Of a stretch of DNA of 25,353 bases, positions 15,976 through 23,320 are shown in pieces. The notes under the pieces are model-generated. The model saw nothing but the letters and a program-made list of their open reading frames with translations. It searched no databases and was not told the DNA's origin. The translations under genes were made by a program, and so were the position numbers. The stretch spans positions 1-25,353 of the forward strand of contig JANPDA010000333.1 of assembly GCA_031431235.1 (NCBI GenBank), read 5' to 3'. Each line of letters opens with the position of its first letter. Position 1 is the first letter of the stretch. This DNA is from JANNSW01 sp031431235 (lineage in GTDB: Bacteria > Pseudomonadota > Alphaproteobacteria > Rhizobiales > Hyphomicrobiaceae).

Positions 15976-16824
15976 TCACGCGCTGAAGAACGGCCGATCC
16001 CCCACGACTGTCACGCGGTGCATCAGCCGATGCGCGGGCGAGAAATCGTTGGCGGCGTAGTGCTGCGTGCAGCGGTTGTCCCACAGGGCGATCGAGCCTT
16101 GCCGCCAGCGGAAGCGGACCTGGAAGCTCGACTGCTCCGCGTGGCGCAGCAGCATCTCCAGCAGGTGCTCGCTCTCGATCTTGTTGATGCCGAGGAGGCG
16201 CGTCGTGAAGGAGCGGTTGACGAAGAGCGACCTGCGACCGGTCACGGGATGGGTGCGCACGACCGGGTGCACGACGGGTGGGAATCTCTCCTGCATCGCA
16301 CGAACCTTGGCGAGGCCGTCGCGGCCCGTGACGATGTCCCCGAACCCTTCCGTGATGTCGTGGACGGCGCTCAGCCCCTCGACGAGCCGCTTCAACGGCG
16401 CCGAGAGCGCGTCATAGGCCGCATACATGCTCGCCCACAGCGTGTCGCCTCCGACCGGCGGGATCACCTTGCCATAGAGAATCGAAGCGAGTGCCGGCTG
16501 CTCGCGGAAAGTCACATCCGTGTGCCATTCGTCATTGTAGATGCCGCGCTCCCCCTGCTGCTCGATGATCGTGACCTCGGGGCACTCGCGCACCTTGTCG
16601 AAGACGGGATGGGCCGGCTCGATCTCGCCGAAACAGCGCGCAAAAGCCACATGCTGCTCGGGTGTGATGTCTTGGTCCTTGAAAAAAAGCACCAGATGCC
16701 GGTGGAGCGCGTCCTTCAGGTCGCCGACCAAGCCCTCGTCGAGCGACCGCGACAGGTCGATACCCTCGATCTCCGCGCCGATCAGTGGCGTCAGCGGGAC
16801 AACCTCGATGTTGGTGCGGGTCAT
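15976..16824 (-). CDS. TauD/TfdA-family Fe(II)/2-oxoglutarate dioxygenase
   Basis: Protein of 282 residues, standard for TauD. The ATG at 16824 is preceded by GAGGA. The iron site is HTDVTF (His101, Asp103) with His255 in NRCTQHYA; the 2-oxoglutarate-binding arginine is in the HRLMHRVTV segment near the C-terminus. The N-terminus (PLTPLIGAEIEGIDLSRSL) is family-typical. It couples 2-oxoglutarate decarboxylation to hydroxylation of a substrate such as taurine, another sulfonate or an aryloxyacid; the true substrate is unknown. It is divergent from mgsA with 183 bases between them, so both may share control. A diverged copy of its last 45 codons lies at 12267-12405 in the same orientation. Confidence 0.9.
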   Translation of the reverse strand: MTRTNIEVVPLTPLIGAEIEGIDLSRSLDEGLVGDLKDALHRHLVLFFKDQDITPEQHVAFARCFGEIEPAHPVFDKVRECPEVTIIEQQGERGIYNDEWHTDVTFREQPALASILYGKVIPPVGGDTLWASMYAAYDALSAPLKRLVEGLSAVHDITEGFGDIVTGRDGLAKVRAMQERFPPVVHPVVRTHPVTGRRSLFVNRSFTTRLLGINKIESEHLLEMLLRHAEQSSFQVRFRWRQGSIALWDNRCTQHYAANDFSPAHRLMHRVTVVGDRPFFSA

Positions 16825-17007
16825 GGCGGGTATCCTCGGACAAGCAGGTTTGAAACCAGATTATCACTGCGATGTGGGGCGTGCCATGCGTGGCGCGCAA
16901 TCCCGCAAACATATTCTCCTGATGAAACTTTTATTCCTGGCGATTGAAAAACCCATGCCGGAGTGCTAGATGATCACTCGACCGGACCCATCGGCAAGGA
17001 CCCAACC

Positions 17008-17910
17008 ATGTGCGGCATCGTCGGCCTCTATCTCAAGGACAAGAAGCTCGAAGGCAAGCTCGGGCGTCTGTTCACGCCGATGTTGATCGAGATGACCAAC
17101 CGCGGACCGGACAGCGCGGGCGTGGCCATCTACCGTGATCCAGTCGCCGAGGACGAGTTGAAGATCACGCTCGCCCATAGCGATCGCAGTCACGACTGGA
17201 AGGCGCTCGCGGGCGCCCTGACCGATCTGCACGGCAAGACGTCGGCAGCCCCGATCGGCAATCATTGCGTGCTGAAGACCAAGGCCACCGAGGACGAGGT
17301 GCGAGCCTATCTGGCCGCCGAGGAGCCCGGTGTTCGTGTCGTCGGCGCCGGCCGCACCATCGAGATCTTCAAGGAGGTCGGGCTGCCCAAGGACGTGGCC
17401 GAGCTCTATGACCTCGACAGCGCTCGGGGCAGCCATGCCATCGGCCACACCCGCATGGCGACGGAATCGGCGGTGACGACGGCGGGCTCGCACCCGTTCG
17501 CAACCGGCATGGATCTCTGCCTCGTGCACAACGGCTCGCTCTCGAACCACAACCGGTTGCGGGAGTGGCTGCGGAAAAACGCCGGCATGGAGTTCCAGAC
17601 CGAGAACGACACCGAGGTCGCCGCAGCCTATCTCACTTGGAAGCTGCGCGAAGGGGCGAGCCTGGAGGAGGCACTCGAGAGCTCGCTCGCGGACCTCGAC
17701 GGCTTCTATACTTTCCTCGCCGGCACCGCCGACGGGTTCGCCGTGCTGCGCGATCCGATCGCCTGCAAGCCGGCCGTCATGGCCGAGACCGACGACTGGG
17801 TCGCCTTCGGCTCGGAGTTCCGCGCGTTGCGCTCGCTGCCGGGCATCGACAAGGCCAAGGTCTGGGAGCCCGAGCCGGCGGTGGTGTATTCGTGGGGTGG
17901 AAGAGCGTGA
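17008..17910 (+). CDS. mgsA: N-methylglutamate synthase-like subunit A, class II glutamine amidotransferase (GlxB/MgsA)
   Basis: Protein of 300 residues. The ATG at 17008 is chosen over 16963 because Cys2 (MCGIVGLY) must become the N-terminal nucleophile; AAGGA lies seven bases upstream. Class II amidotransferase blocks follow: NRGPDSAG (31-38), GHTRMAT (146-152), HNGSLSNHN (174-182) and ENDTEVAAAYL (200-209). It would release ammonia from glutamine or act on glutamate for the FMN subunit encoded by mgsC. In methylamine users the ABC subunits make N-methylglutamate; in rhizobia the same set is named glxBCD. It begins an operon-like run with mgsB and mgsC, but the terminal GGRA codons run into an inserted element. 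glnT and mgd genes are not in the window. Confidence 0.88.
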   Translation: MCGIVGLYLKDKKLEGKLGRLFTPMLIEMTNRGPDSAGVAIYRDPVAEDELKITLAHSDRSHDWKALAGALTDLHGKTSAAPIGNHCVLKTKATEDEVRAYLAAEEPGVRVVGAGRTIEIFKEVGLPKDVAELYDLDSARGSHAIGHTRMATESAVTTAGSHPFATGMDLCLVHNGSLSNHNRLREWLRKNAGMEFQTENDTEVAAAYLTWKLREGASLEEALESSLADLDGFYTFLAGTADGFAVLRDPIACKPAVMAETDDWVAFGSEFRALRSLPGIDKAKVWEPEPAVVYSWGGRA

Positions 17911-18409
17911 GGTTGTGAATTGTGAGTTGTGATGGTCGAGGAAGCTATTGCCGATGACTGAGAAGACCAAAATCAGCTCGCACAAGGATCTCGACGTCTG
18001 GCAAAAATCAATTGCTCTCGCTGAATCCTGCTATCGCCAAACCAAGAATTTTCCTCGAGATGAGGTCTACGGCATGTCGTCTCAGATTAGACGAGCCGCA
18101 GTGTCCATCGCTGCAAACATAGCCGAGGGCTACGGGCGAGATCAGACCGGATATTTCATCCAGTTTTTGCGAGTCGCGCTCGGGTCGGCGCGCGAATTGG
18201 AGACTCATCTCATCATCGCGACCCGCGTTGAGCTCTTGAGTAGCGAAGAGGTCGCGCCGATGGCCAAAGAATGCGATGACATCAGCAAGATGCTCCGATC
18301 CCTCATTCGCGCATTGGAGGCAAGGAATGAAAAAAGCTAGCGATCGTCGCGGTGCCGCGGCTCCGCACAATCCGCAACTCGCAACTCACAACTCACAATC
18401 TCACAATTC
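17911..18409 (+). mobile_element. IVS-like element: inverted repeats around an S23 four-helix-bundle gene
   Basis: The left repeat (17912-17934) is made of TTGTGA/ATTGTGA units; the right repeat (18374-18409) is its inverted counterpart (CAACTCACAACTCACAA, then TCTCACAATTC). About 21 of 22 positions pair with one indel. Between them lies a single S23-family ORF. This is the layout of intervening sequences known from 23S rRNA genes of Leptospira, Coxiella and others. Here it lies directly after the mgsA stop and before the conserved part of mgsB, inside a protein-coding operon. In RNA the repeats would form a long hairpin that RNase III might cut. Confidence 0.75.
17954..18340 (+). CDS. Four-helix-bundle protein, S23/IVS family
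   Basis: Protein of 128 residues; GAGGAAG is about ten bases before the ATG at 17954. The sequence HKDLDVWQKSIALAESCY, FPRDEVYGMSSQIRRAAVSIAANIAEGYGR and FLRVALGSARELETHLIIA is the signature of the S23 ribosomal-associated / IVS-encoded four-helix-bundle family, which is also related to the Avd accessory protein of diversity-generating retroelements. These proteins bind nucleic acid through a basic surface; their role in IVS biology is unsettled. No reverse transcriptase is nearby, so Avd function is unlikely. The gene's end contains the ribosome site and ATG used by the downstream mgsB frame. Confidence 0.9.
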   Translation: MTEKTKISSHKDLDVWQKSIALAESCYRQTKNFPRDEVYGMSSQIRRAAVSIAANIAEGYGRDQTGYFIQFLRVALGSARELETHLIIATRVELLSSEEVAPMAKECDDISKMLRSLIRALEARNEKS

Positions 18410-19091
18410 TTCCATCCTGGACGTCCAGAAGGAAGGCCTCACTCAGGTCAATCAGCGGCTGCAGGGCGTGAAAGCGGGCTCGAACGAGACCCACTGGACG
18501 CTGCAGCACCCGGAAGGCGAGCACGCGCTCGCGGTCGGCCTGATGAGCCCGATCACGGTCGAGATCTTGGGCACGGCCGGCTACTATTGCGCCGGCATGA
18601 ACAAGGAAGCGACCGTCATCATCCACGGCAACGTCTCGACCGGCGTCGCCGAGAACATGATGTCGGGGCTCGTGCGCGTGAAGGGCAATGCCAGCCAGTC
18701 GGCGGGCGCGACGGCCCATGGCGGCCTGCTGGTGATCGAGGGCGATGCGGCGGCGCGCTGCGGCATCTCGATGAAGGGCGTCGACATCGTCGTCGGCGGG
18801 TCGGTCGGTCACATGAGCGCGTTCATGGCGCAGGCGGGCGCGCTGGTGGTGCTCGGCAACGCCGGCGATGCATTGGGGGATTCTCTCTATGAGGCAAGGC
18901 TTTATGTGCGCGGCAAGGTGAAGAGCCTCGGCGCCGACTGCATCGAGAAGGAAATGACGCCGCATCACCTGGCGAAGTTGGAACGGCTCCTGGAGCGGGC
19001 GGGAATGAAGGCCGATGCCGCGAAGTTCCGGCGCTACGGATCGGCTCGGAAGCTGTACAATTTCCACGTGGATAATGCGGAGGCGTATTGA
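18327..19091 (+). CDS. mgsB: N-methylglutamate synthase-like subunit B, GXGXG beta-helix protein (GlxC/MgsB)
   Basis: Protein of 254 residues from the ATG at 18327, which follows GGAGG by six bases and lies inside the end of the S23 gene (14-base overlap). Residues 1-29 are encoded by that gene's tail and by the right inverted repeat (PQLATHNSQSHNSS) and are not native. The conserved protein begins around ILDVQKEGLTQVNQRL, then NETHWTL and a right-handed beta-helix of GXGXG type (GTAGYYCAG, IIHGNVSTGVAENMMSG, VVGGSVGHMSAF, VVLGNAGDALGDSLYEA), as in the C-terminal domain of glutamate synthase. It is the structural link between the amidotransferase and FMN subunits. No ATG, GTG or TTG with a ribosome site is seen at the native boundary. 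Confidence 0.85.
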   Translation: MKKASDRRGAAAPHNPQLATHNSQSHNSSILDVQKEGLTQVNQRLQGVKAGSNETHWTLQHPEGEHALAVGLMSPITVEILGTAGYYCAGMNKEATVIIHGNVSTGVAENMMSGLVRVKGNASQSAGATAHGGLLVIEGDAAARCGISMKGVDIVVGGSVGHMSAFMAQAGALVVLGNAGDALGDSLYEARLYVRGKVKSLGADCIEKEMTPHHLAKLERLLERAGMKADAAKFRRYGSARKLYNFHVDNAEAY

Positions 19092-19141
19092 GTGGGGCGT
19101 GAGGTTTGATCCTGGCAGGGACCGGATCGGGCGGGGAACCA

Positions 19142-19422
19142 ATGGCCGACGAAAGAGTATTCGAATGGGACGAAGACAAGGACCAGATCAATCAACGAAA
19201 ACTGGGATCGAATTCAGAACCGCCGCGGCCATCTTCCTGGACCCACACCTGATCGAGGAGCCTGACGACACCGCCGATGAGTTGCGGTACAATGCATTGG
19301 GTTTCGTCGGAGACCGACTGATACACGTGACATTTTGCGTTGCGAGGCAACACCTGCCCTTCATTTCTGCTCGAAGGGCCACACGACATGAAAGAAGAAA
19401 ACATCACGAGGTACAGGCTTGA
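19142..19422 (+). pseudogene. BrnT-family toxin, frameshifted
   Basis: The frame from ATG 19142 reads MADERVFEWDEDKDQINQRK, the BrnT N-terminus, then fails. From about 19202 the frame one base over continues GIEFRTAAAIFLDPHLIEE, then RYNALGFVGDRLIHVTF and FISARRATRHERRKHHE to the stop at 19422. At the break the sequence AAACTGGGATC would read AAA-CAT-GGG-ATC if one A were restored, which gives the family's KHGI. So a single-base deletion has inactivated an otherwise complete RNase-fold toxin. It overlaps the intact antitoxin gene at 19388. A full-length homologue lies at 23321. Confidence 0.85.
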
Positions 19423-19771
19423 TCGAAACAATCCGCACGAGCCGGACTGGACCGCCTTCGATGCCATGACCGACGAGGAGGTCGAAGCTGCGGCGCTGGC
19501 GGATCCGGACGCGCAGCCGATGACAGAAGAACAACTGGCGCTCATGGTGTGCCGTCCCCACGGCGACATCATTCGCCAATCGTTCGGCCTCACCCAGGAG
19601 GAATTCGCCACCAAATTCGGGATACCGCTGGCGACGCTGAAGAGTTGGGAAGACCGCTCAGTCGTGCCGGATCGGGTCGGGCTGGCGCTGCTGGCGGTGA
19701 TCGTCTCCGATCCGGATGCGGTCGAGCGGGCGGTTCATCGGCAAGGCGGCGCGAAGGCTGCCGCTGAGTAA
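19388..19771 (+). CDS. BrnT-associated helix-turn-helix antitoxin
   Basis: Protein of 127 residues. An acidic N-terminal part (PDWTAFDAMTDEEVEAAALADPDAQPMT) is followed by an XRE-type helix-turn-helix (about 70-98; QSFGLTQEEFATKFGIPLATLKSWE). Such proteins pair with BrnT toxins in place of ribbon-helix-helix BrnA and both neutralise the toxin and repress the operon. The start overlaps the toxin's 3' end by 35 bases. The frame is intact although its toxin is broken. Its stop is immediately followed by the 187-bp repeat. Confidence 0.82.
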   Translation: MKEENITRYRLDRNNPHEPDWTAFDAMTDEEVEAAALADPDAQPMTEEQLALMVCRPHGDIIRQSFGLTQEEFATKFGIPLATLKSWEDRSVVPDRVGLALLAVIVSDPDAVERAVHRQGGAKAAAE

Positions 19772-19958
19772 TGTAGGTTGGGTTAGCGCGGGCCGAAGCG
19801 GTTTGAATGGTACGCAAGCCTTCACTCCCGCGCGTAACCCAACAACCGCGCGACGTGCGGTCCTATTGAATGCCACGGTGCTGGGCGTTGGGTTACGAGC
19901 GGGATTGGGCGCCCGTTTCCGACATCGAACGCTTCGGCCCGCTCTAACCCAACCTACA
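19772..19958. repeat. 187-bp palindromic element with GTTGGGTTAG ends
   Basis: The terminal inverted repeats are 29 bp with 28 matches, beginning TGTAGGTTGGGTTAG. Each half also folds on itself: GTTGGGTTAGCGCGGG pairs with CCCGCGCGTAACCCAAC in the left half, and a similar pair (GGGTTACGAGCGGG with CCCGCTCTAACCC) exists in the right half. It is thus two hairpins arranged as one larger palindrome. Repeats with this core are widespread in bacteria. It carries no ORF and lies one base after the antitoxin stop. Confidence 0.85.
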
Positions 19959-19977
19959 CGGCTAGGTGACGTACACA

Positions 19978-20736
19978 ATGCAACACTTAACGCTTATATT
20001 TCGCGGTAATATTACCGTCGATACCAATTCCAATACAGAACGATCAATCTCGTCGAGATTTGAAAGGGCTGAAGTGCGCCCGGCGCGTTATGGGGGGCTC
20101 GGCGACGGCGTAGTTTCCAATGGGCGGTTATCTGTTCATAGCATTTACGTCGATATGCATGGAGGAGATGTCCAGGAATCCAGCACTGATGTCAACGCCG
20201 CTCTGGTTGGGTTCTTGGACAGAAATAAGGACATTCTAGAGGTTGTTACCGAAACGGAGCTGCAATCAAAATTACCACCAGGTTGCGTTGCGTCCGTTCA
20301 ATTTTCATTCTGGCGAGGCAGCGTCGCCATTGCCGCAACCATTACATTGTTGTTGGTAGGTAAGCACTATGCGCAACGAGAGGCTCTCAATTTCCTGCAG
20401 GTAACAATCGGTCCGACAATTTCACGTTGCTTGCGGCAGATCTTGGCACAAGTAACACTTGAAGGGCCGCGTCGGCATGCGCCGATCGGTGTCACACTGG
20501 CACTGGATCCATCATCAATCGCCGCAATCGAGAGCTTCAGGAGAAAATCGACCAAGAAATTGAATCGATTTGATCGACAAACCGCCGCGCTGACCAAGCA
20601 TGTGTACTTTAAGGGAATCGCGATTTTGCTGCTTGGTGTGTTTGCAATGCTGGTTGCGCTGATCGTTGGCGCACCCTATTGGGCGGGTTGGCTCGACGCC
20701 GCAAGGGCGGCGGGTGGCAGATTGATGACACCGTAA
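19978..20736 (+). CDS. Hypothetical protein with two membrane segments
   Basis: Protein of 252 residues from ATG 19978 (a GTG at 19966 is also in frame; neither has a strong ribosome site). Base composition is clearly less GC-rich than the mgs genes, a sign of separate origin. Residues 1-110 are soluble and beta-rich. There are hydrophobic segments at about 112-128 and 210-232, with a basic stretch (FRRKSTKKLNRFDRQ, 187-201) just before the second. I do not recognise the family. It lies between a palindromic repeat and a RhuM gene on the same strand, 25 bases before RhuM, so the two may be co-transcribed as an accessory pair. Confidence 0.65.
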   Translation: MQHLTLIFRGNITVDTNSNTERSISSRFERAEVRPARYGGLGDGVVSNGRLSVHSIYVDMHGGDVQESSTDVNAALVGFLDRNKDILEVVTETELQSKLPPGCVASVQFSFWRGSVAIAATITLLLVGKHYAQREALNFLQVTIGPTISRCLRQILAQVTLEGPRRHAPIGVTLALDPSSIAAIESFRRKSTKKLNRFDRQTAALTKHVYFKGIAILLLGVFAMLVALIVGAPYWAGWLDAARAAGGRLMTP

Positions 20737-20761
20737 CCTTACGTGCAATCCGAGAAGTCCT

Positions 20762-21877
20762 ATGTCCAAGCACAGCGATCCTCCGACCCCACTGCGCCCC
20801 GACTTGAGCGCGCGAACCGGCCCTGTTGCCTTGTCCGAGGACGAGAGCACAGGCGACCGCTTTCTCGTCTATCAGGCCAAGGACGGAGTTCGAGTCGATC
20901 TGCAGGTTCAGGGCGACACGTTCTGGGCAACCCACGCGCAGATGGCGGTGATGTTCGGCGTCGACCGCAGAACCGTGGCTGAACACCTGAGCAATGTTTA
21001 CGCAGAGGGCGAGCTAGCAGAAGCGTCAACCTGCCGGAAATTCCGGCAGGTTCGCCTGGAAGGAACCCGTCAGGTCAGCAGGGAAGTCCTGTCCTATGAC
21101 CTCAACGCCTTGATTTCGGTCGGCTACCGGGTCGGCGGCCCCATGGGAACCCTGTTCCGCATCTGGGCCACGGACAAGCTGTTCCAGTACCTCACCAAGG
21201 GCTTCGTCATCGACGATCGGCGCCTGAAGAACCCCGGCGGGCTGCCGGATCATTTCGGCGAGCTGCTCGAGCGCATTCGCGATATCCGCAGCTCCGAGCG
21301 GCGCATGTGGACGCGGGTGCTGGAGCTGGCCTCGTTCTGCAACGACTATGACCCGGGCAATGCCCGCCAGCACGGTGCCTTCTTCGCAGCGATCCAGAAT
21401 GCCATGCATTGGGCGGTGACCCAGCAGACCGCGGCCGAGGTCATCTTCGATCGGGTCGACGCTGCCAAGGAAGGCGCGGGCCTGACCAACTTCGACAGTG
21501 AATTGCCGACGGTTGCCGAGGCCAAGGTTGCCAAGAACTATTACGCCGAAGGGGAGATCGTGGCACTGAATGCGATCACCAGCCTCACACTCGAGTTCTT
21601 TGAAAGCCAGGCCGAGCAGCGCCGTCCCACGACACTCGACCAGTTCCTCGACAAGATGCGCGAGCTGATCCGCATCGATGGCCGCCCCGTGATTGCCGCC
21701 GGGCACCGCGGTCAGCGCAGCAAGGATGACGCCGACAACAGAGCCGCTGAGCAGATTGCGCAGTTCAAGGAGCGGGCTCGGTTGGAACGGGAGCTTGCCG
21801 GAGACAGAGCCCTGCGTGAGATCGCCAGCAACACCCGAGACCGGAAACGGAAGCGCAGGACTGAGAAAACCGACTGA
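20762..21877 (+). CDS. RhuM-family protein
   Basis: Protein of 371 residues. The RhuM signature is clear: TFWATHAQMAVMFGVDRRTVAEHLSNVYAEGEL (53-85), STCRKFRQVRLEGTRQVSREVLSYDLNALISVGYRV (89-124) and FRIWATDKLFQYLTKGF. The first block looks like a DNA-binding helix-turn-helix. RhuM was named from a Salmonella pathogenicity island, but the family is spread on mobile islands of many bacteria and its function is not established. The C-terminal part (AEAKVAKNYYAEGEIVALNAITSL, then LDQFLDKMRELIRIDGRPVI) is the conserved helical domain, and the last 45 residues are highly charged. It lies between mgsB and mgsC on the same strand and is probably cargo. Confidence 0.88.
   Translation: MSKHSDPPTPLRPDLSARTGPVALSEDESTGDRFLVYQAKDGVRVDLQVQGDTFWATHAQMAVMFGVDRRTVAEHLSNVYAEGELAEASTCRKFRQVRLEGTRQVSREVLSYDLNALISVGYRVGGPMGTLFRIWATDKLFQYLTKGFVIDDRRLKNPGGLPDHFGELLERIRDIRSSERRMWTRVLELASFCNDYDPGNARQHGAFFAAIQNAMHWAVTQQTAAEVIFDRVDAAKEGAGLTNFDSELPTVAEAKVAKNYYAEGEIVALNAITSLTLEFFESQAEQRRPTTLDQFLDKMRELIRIDGRPVIAAGHRGQRSKDDADNRAAEQIAQFKERARLERELAGDRALREIASNTRDRKRKRRTEKTD
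21028..21052. promoter_or_regulatory. 25-bp perfect palindrome inside rhuM
   Basis: The arms AACCTGCCGGAA and TTCCGGCAGGTT flank one central base, with no mismatch over 12 pairs. It encodes part of the conserved STCRKFRQV segment. It could be an internal operator or cleavage site, or a coincidence of codon choice. Confidence 0.4.
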
Positions 21878-21944
21878 GACGCCGCTTCGCGAGCCGATTT
21901 GAGCCCTGTCCGCTCAGTAGAACCCACCCACCAAGAGCCCCACA

Positions 21945-23276
21945 ATGAACCCCAAAGAAGCCGCCCTGATCCCCCCGACCACCCCCCGCCGCTCCGCGAC
22001 CTTCGATGAGTACACGCTCAGCGAGATCAGGCGCGCTGCCGCGACCGGCATCTATGATATCCGCGGTGCCGGGGCCAAGCGCAAGCTCCCCCACTTCGAC
22101 GACCTGTTGTTCCTCGGCGCCTCGATCTCGCGCTATCCGCTGGAAGGCTATCGCGAGAAGTGCTCGACGGAGGTGGTGCTCGGCACGCGCTTCGCCAAGA
22201 AGCCTCTGAAACTCAAGATCCCGATCACCATTGCCGGCATGAGCTTCGGCTCGCTCTCGGCCCAGGCCAAGGAAGCGCTCGGGCGCGGCGCGACCATCGC
22301 CGGCACCTCGACCACGACCGGCGACGGTGGCATGACGACCGAGGAGCGCGGCCAGTCGAGGACGCTCGTCTATCAGTACCTGCCATCGCGCTATGGCATG
22401 AACCCGGACGACTTGCGCAAGGCGGACGCCATCGAGGTGGTGGTCGGGCAAGGCGCCAAGCCCGGCGGCGGTGGCATGCTGCTCGGCCAGAAAATTTCCG
22501 ACCGCGTCGCCGAGATGCGCACGCTGCCCAAGGGCATCGACCAGCGCTCGGCCTGCCGCCATCCCGATTGGACCGGCCCCGACGATCTCGAGATCAAGAT
22601 GCGCGAGCTGCGCGAGATCACCAATTGGGAGAAGCCGATCTTCGTCAAGGTCGGCGGCGCGCGGCCCTACTACGATACCGCGCTCAGCGTGAAGTCGGGC
22701 GCCGATGTGGTCGTGGTCGACGGCATGCAGGGCGGCACCGCGGCAACGCAAGAGGTGTTCATCGAGCATGTCGGCCAGCCGACGCTCGCCTGCATCCCGC
22801 AGGCCGTCCAGGCGCTGAAGGATCTCAACATGCATCGCAAGGTGCAGCTGATCGTCTCGGGCGGCATCCGCAACGGCGCCGACGTTGCCAAAGCGCTCGC
22901 GCTCGGGGCCGACGCGGTCTCGATCGGCACGGCGGCGCTGGTGGCTTTGGGCGACAATGATCCGATCTGGGAGGACGAGTACCAGAAGCTCGGCACCACG
23001 GCGGGAGCCTACGACGACTGGCACGAGGGCCGCGACCCCGCCGGCATCACCACCCAAGATCCCGAGCTCGCCAAGCGCCTCGATCCGGTGAAAGCCGGCC
23101 GGCGCCTCGCCAACTTCCTCAAAGTGATGACGCTCGAATGCCAGACCATCGCGCGCGCCTGTGGCAAGAGCCACGTCCACAACCTCGAGCCCGAGGACCT
23201 GGTGGCGCTGACCGTCGAGGCCGCCGCCATGGCCCGCGTGCCGCTGGCGGGGACGAATTGGGTGCCGGGGCGGTAG
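21945..23276 (+). CDS. mgsC: N-methylglutamate synthase-like subunit C, FMN-binding glutamate synthase domain (GlxD/MgsC)
   Basis: Protein of 443 residues. The FMN-barrel glutamate synthase domain is recognised by ITIAGMSFGSLSAQAKEALGRGA (95-116), TTTGDGGM, QGAKPGGGGMLLG (169-181), VVVDGMQGGTAATQE and VSGGIRNGADVAKALALGADAVSIGTAALVA (304-333). It would carry out the reductive condensation step with subunits A and B. Where glutamate synthases have the [3Fe-4S] cysteines (CHxxxCPVGxxTQ), this protein has WHEGRDPAGITTQ: Trp359 and Asp364 replace cysteines and Ala353 stands at the third position, so no cluster is expected here. It is separated from mgsB by 2.85 kb of cargo. The last 40 codons are echoed in a remnant at 24028-24146. 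The ribosome site is weak. Confidence 0.9.
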   Translation: MNPKEAALIPPTTPRRSATFDEYTLSEIRRAAATGIYDIRGAGAKRKLPHFDDLLFLGASISRYPLEGYREKCSTEVVLGTRFAKKPLKLKIPITIAGMSFGSLSAQAKEALGRGATIAGTSTTTGDGGMTTEERGQSRTLVYQYLPSRYGMNPDDLRKADAIEVVVGQGAKPGGGGMLLGQKISDRVAEMRTLPKGIDQRSACRHPDWTGPDDLEIKMRELREITNWEKPIFVKVGGARPYYDTALSVKSGADVVVVDGMQGGTAATQEVFIEHVGQPTLACIPQAVQALKDLNMHRKVQLIVSGGIRNGADVAKALALGADAVSIGTAALVALGDNDPIWEDEYQKLGTTAGAYDDWHEGRDPAGITTQDPELAKRLDPVKAGRRLANFLKVMTLECQTIARACGKSHVHNLEPEDLVALTVEAAAMARVPLAGTNWVPGR

Positions 23277-23320
23277 AGGGTTCGCGTCGGGCGTGCTTGC
23301 AATTTCTACTGGCAGCCATT

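Noticed and set aside
17954..18340. S23-family protein as Avd of a diversity-generating retroelement
   Set aside because: No reverse transcriptase, template repeat or variable repeat is visible in the window.
20003..20016. Palindrome CGGTAATATTACCG near the start of the membrane-protein gene
   Set aside because: It lies within coding sequence, is short, and has no supporting second site.
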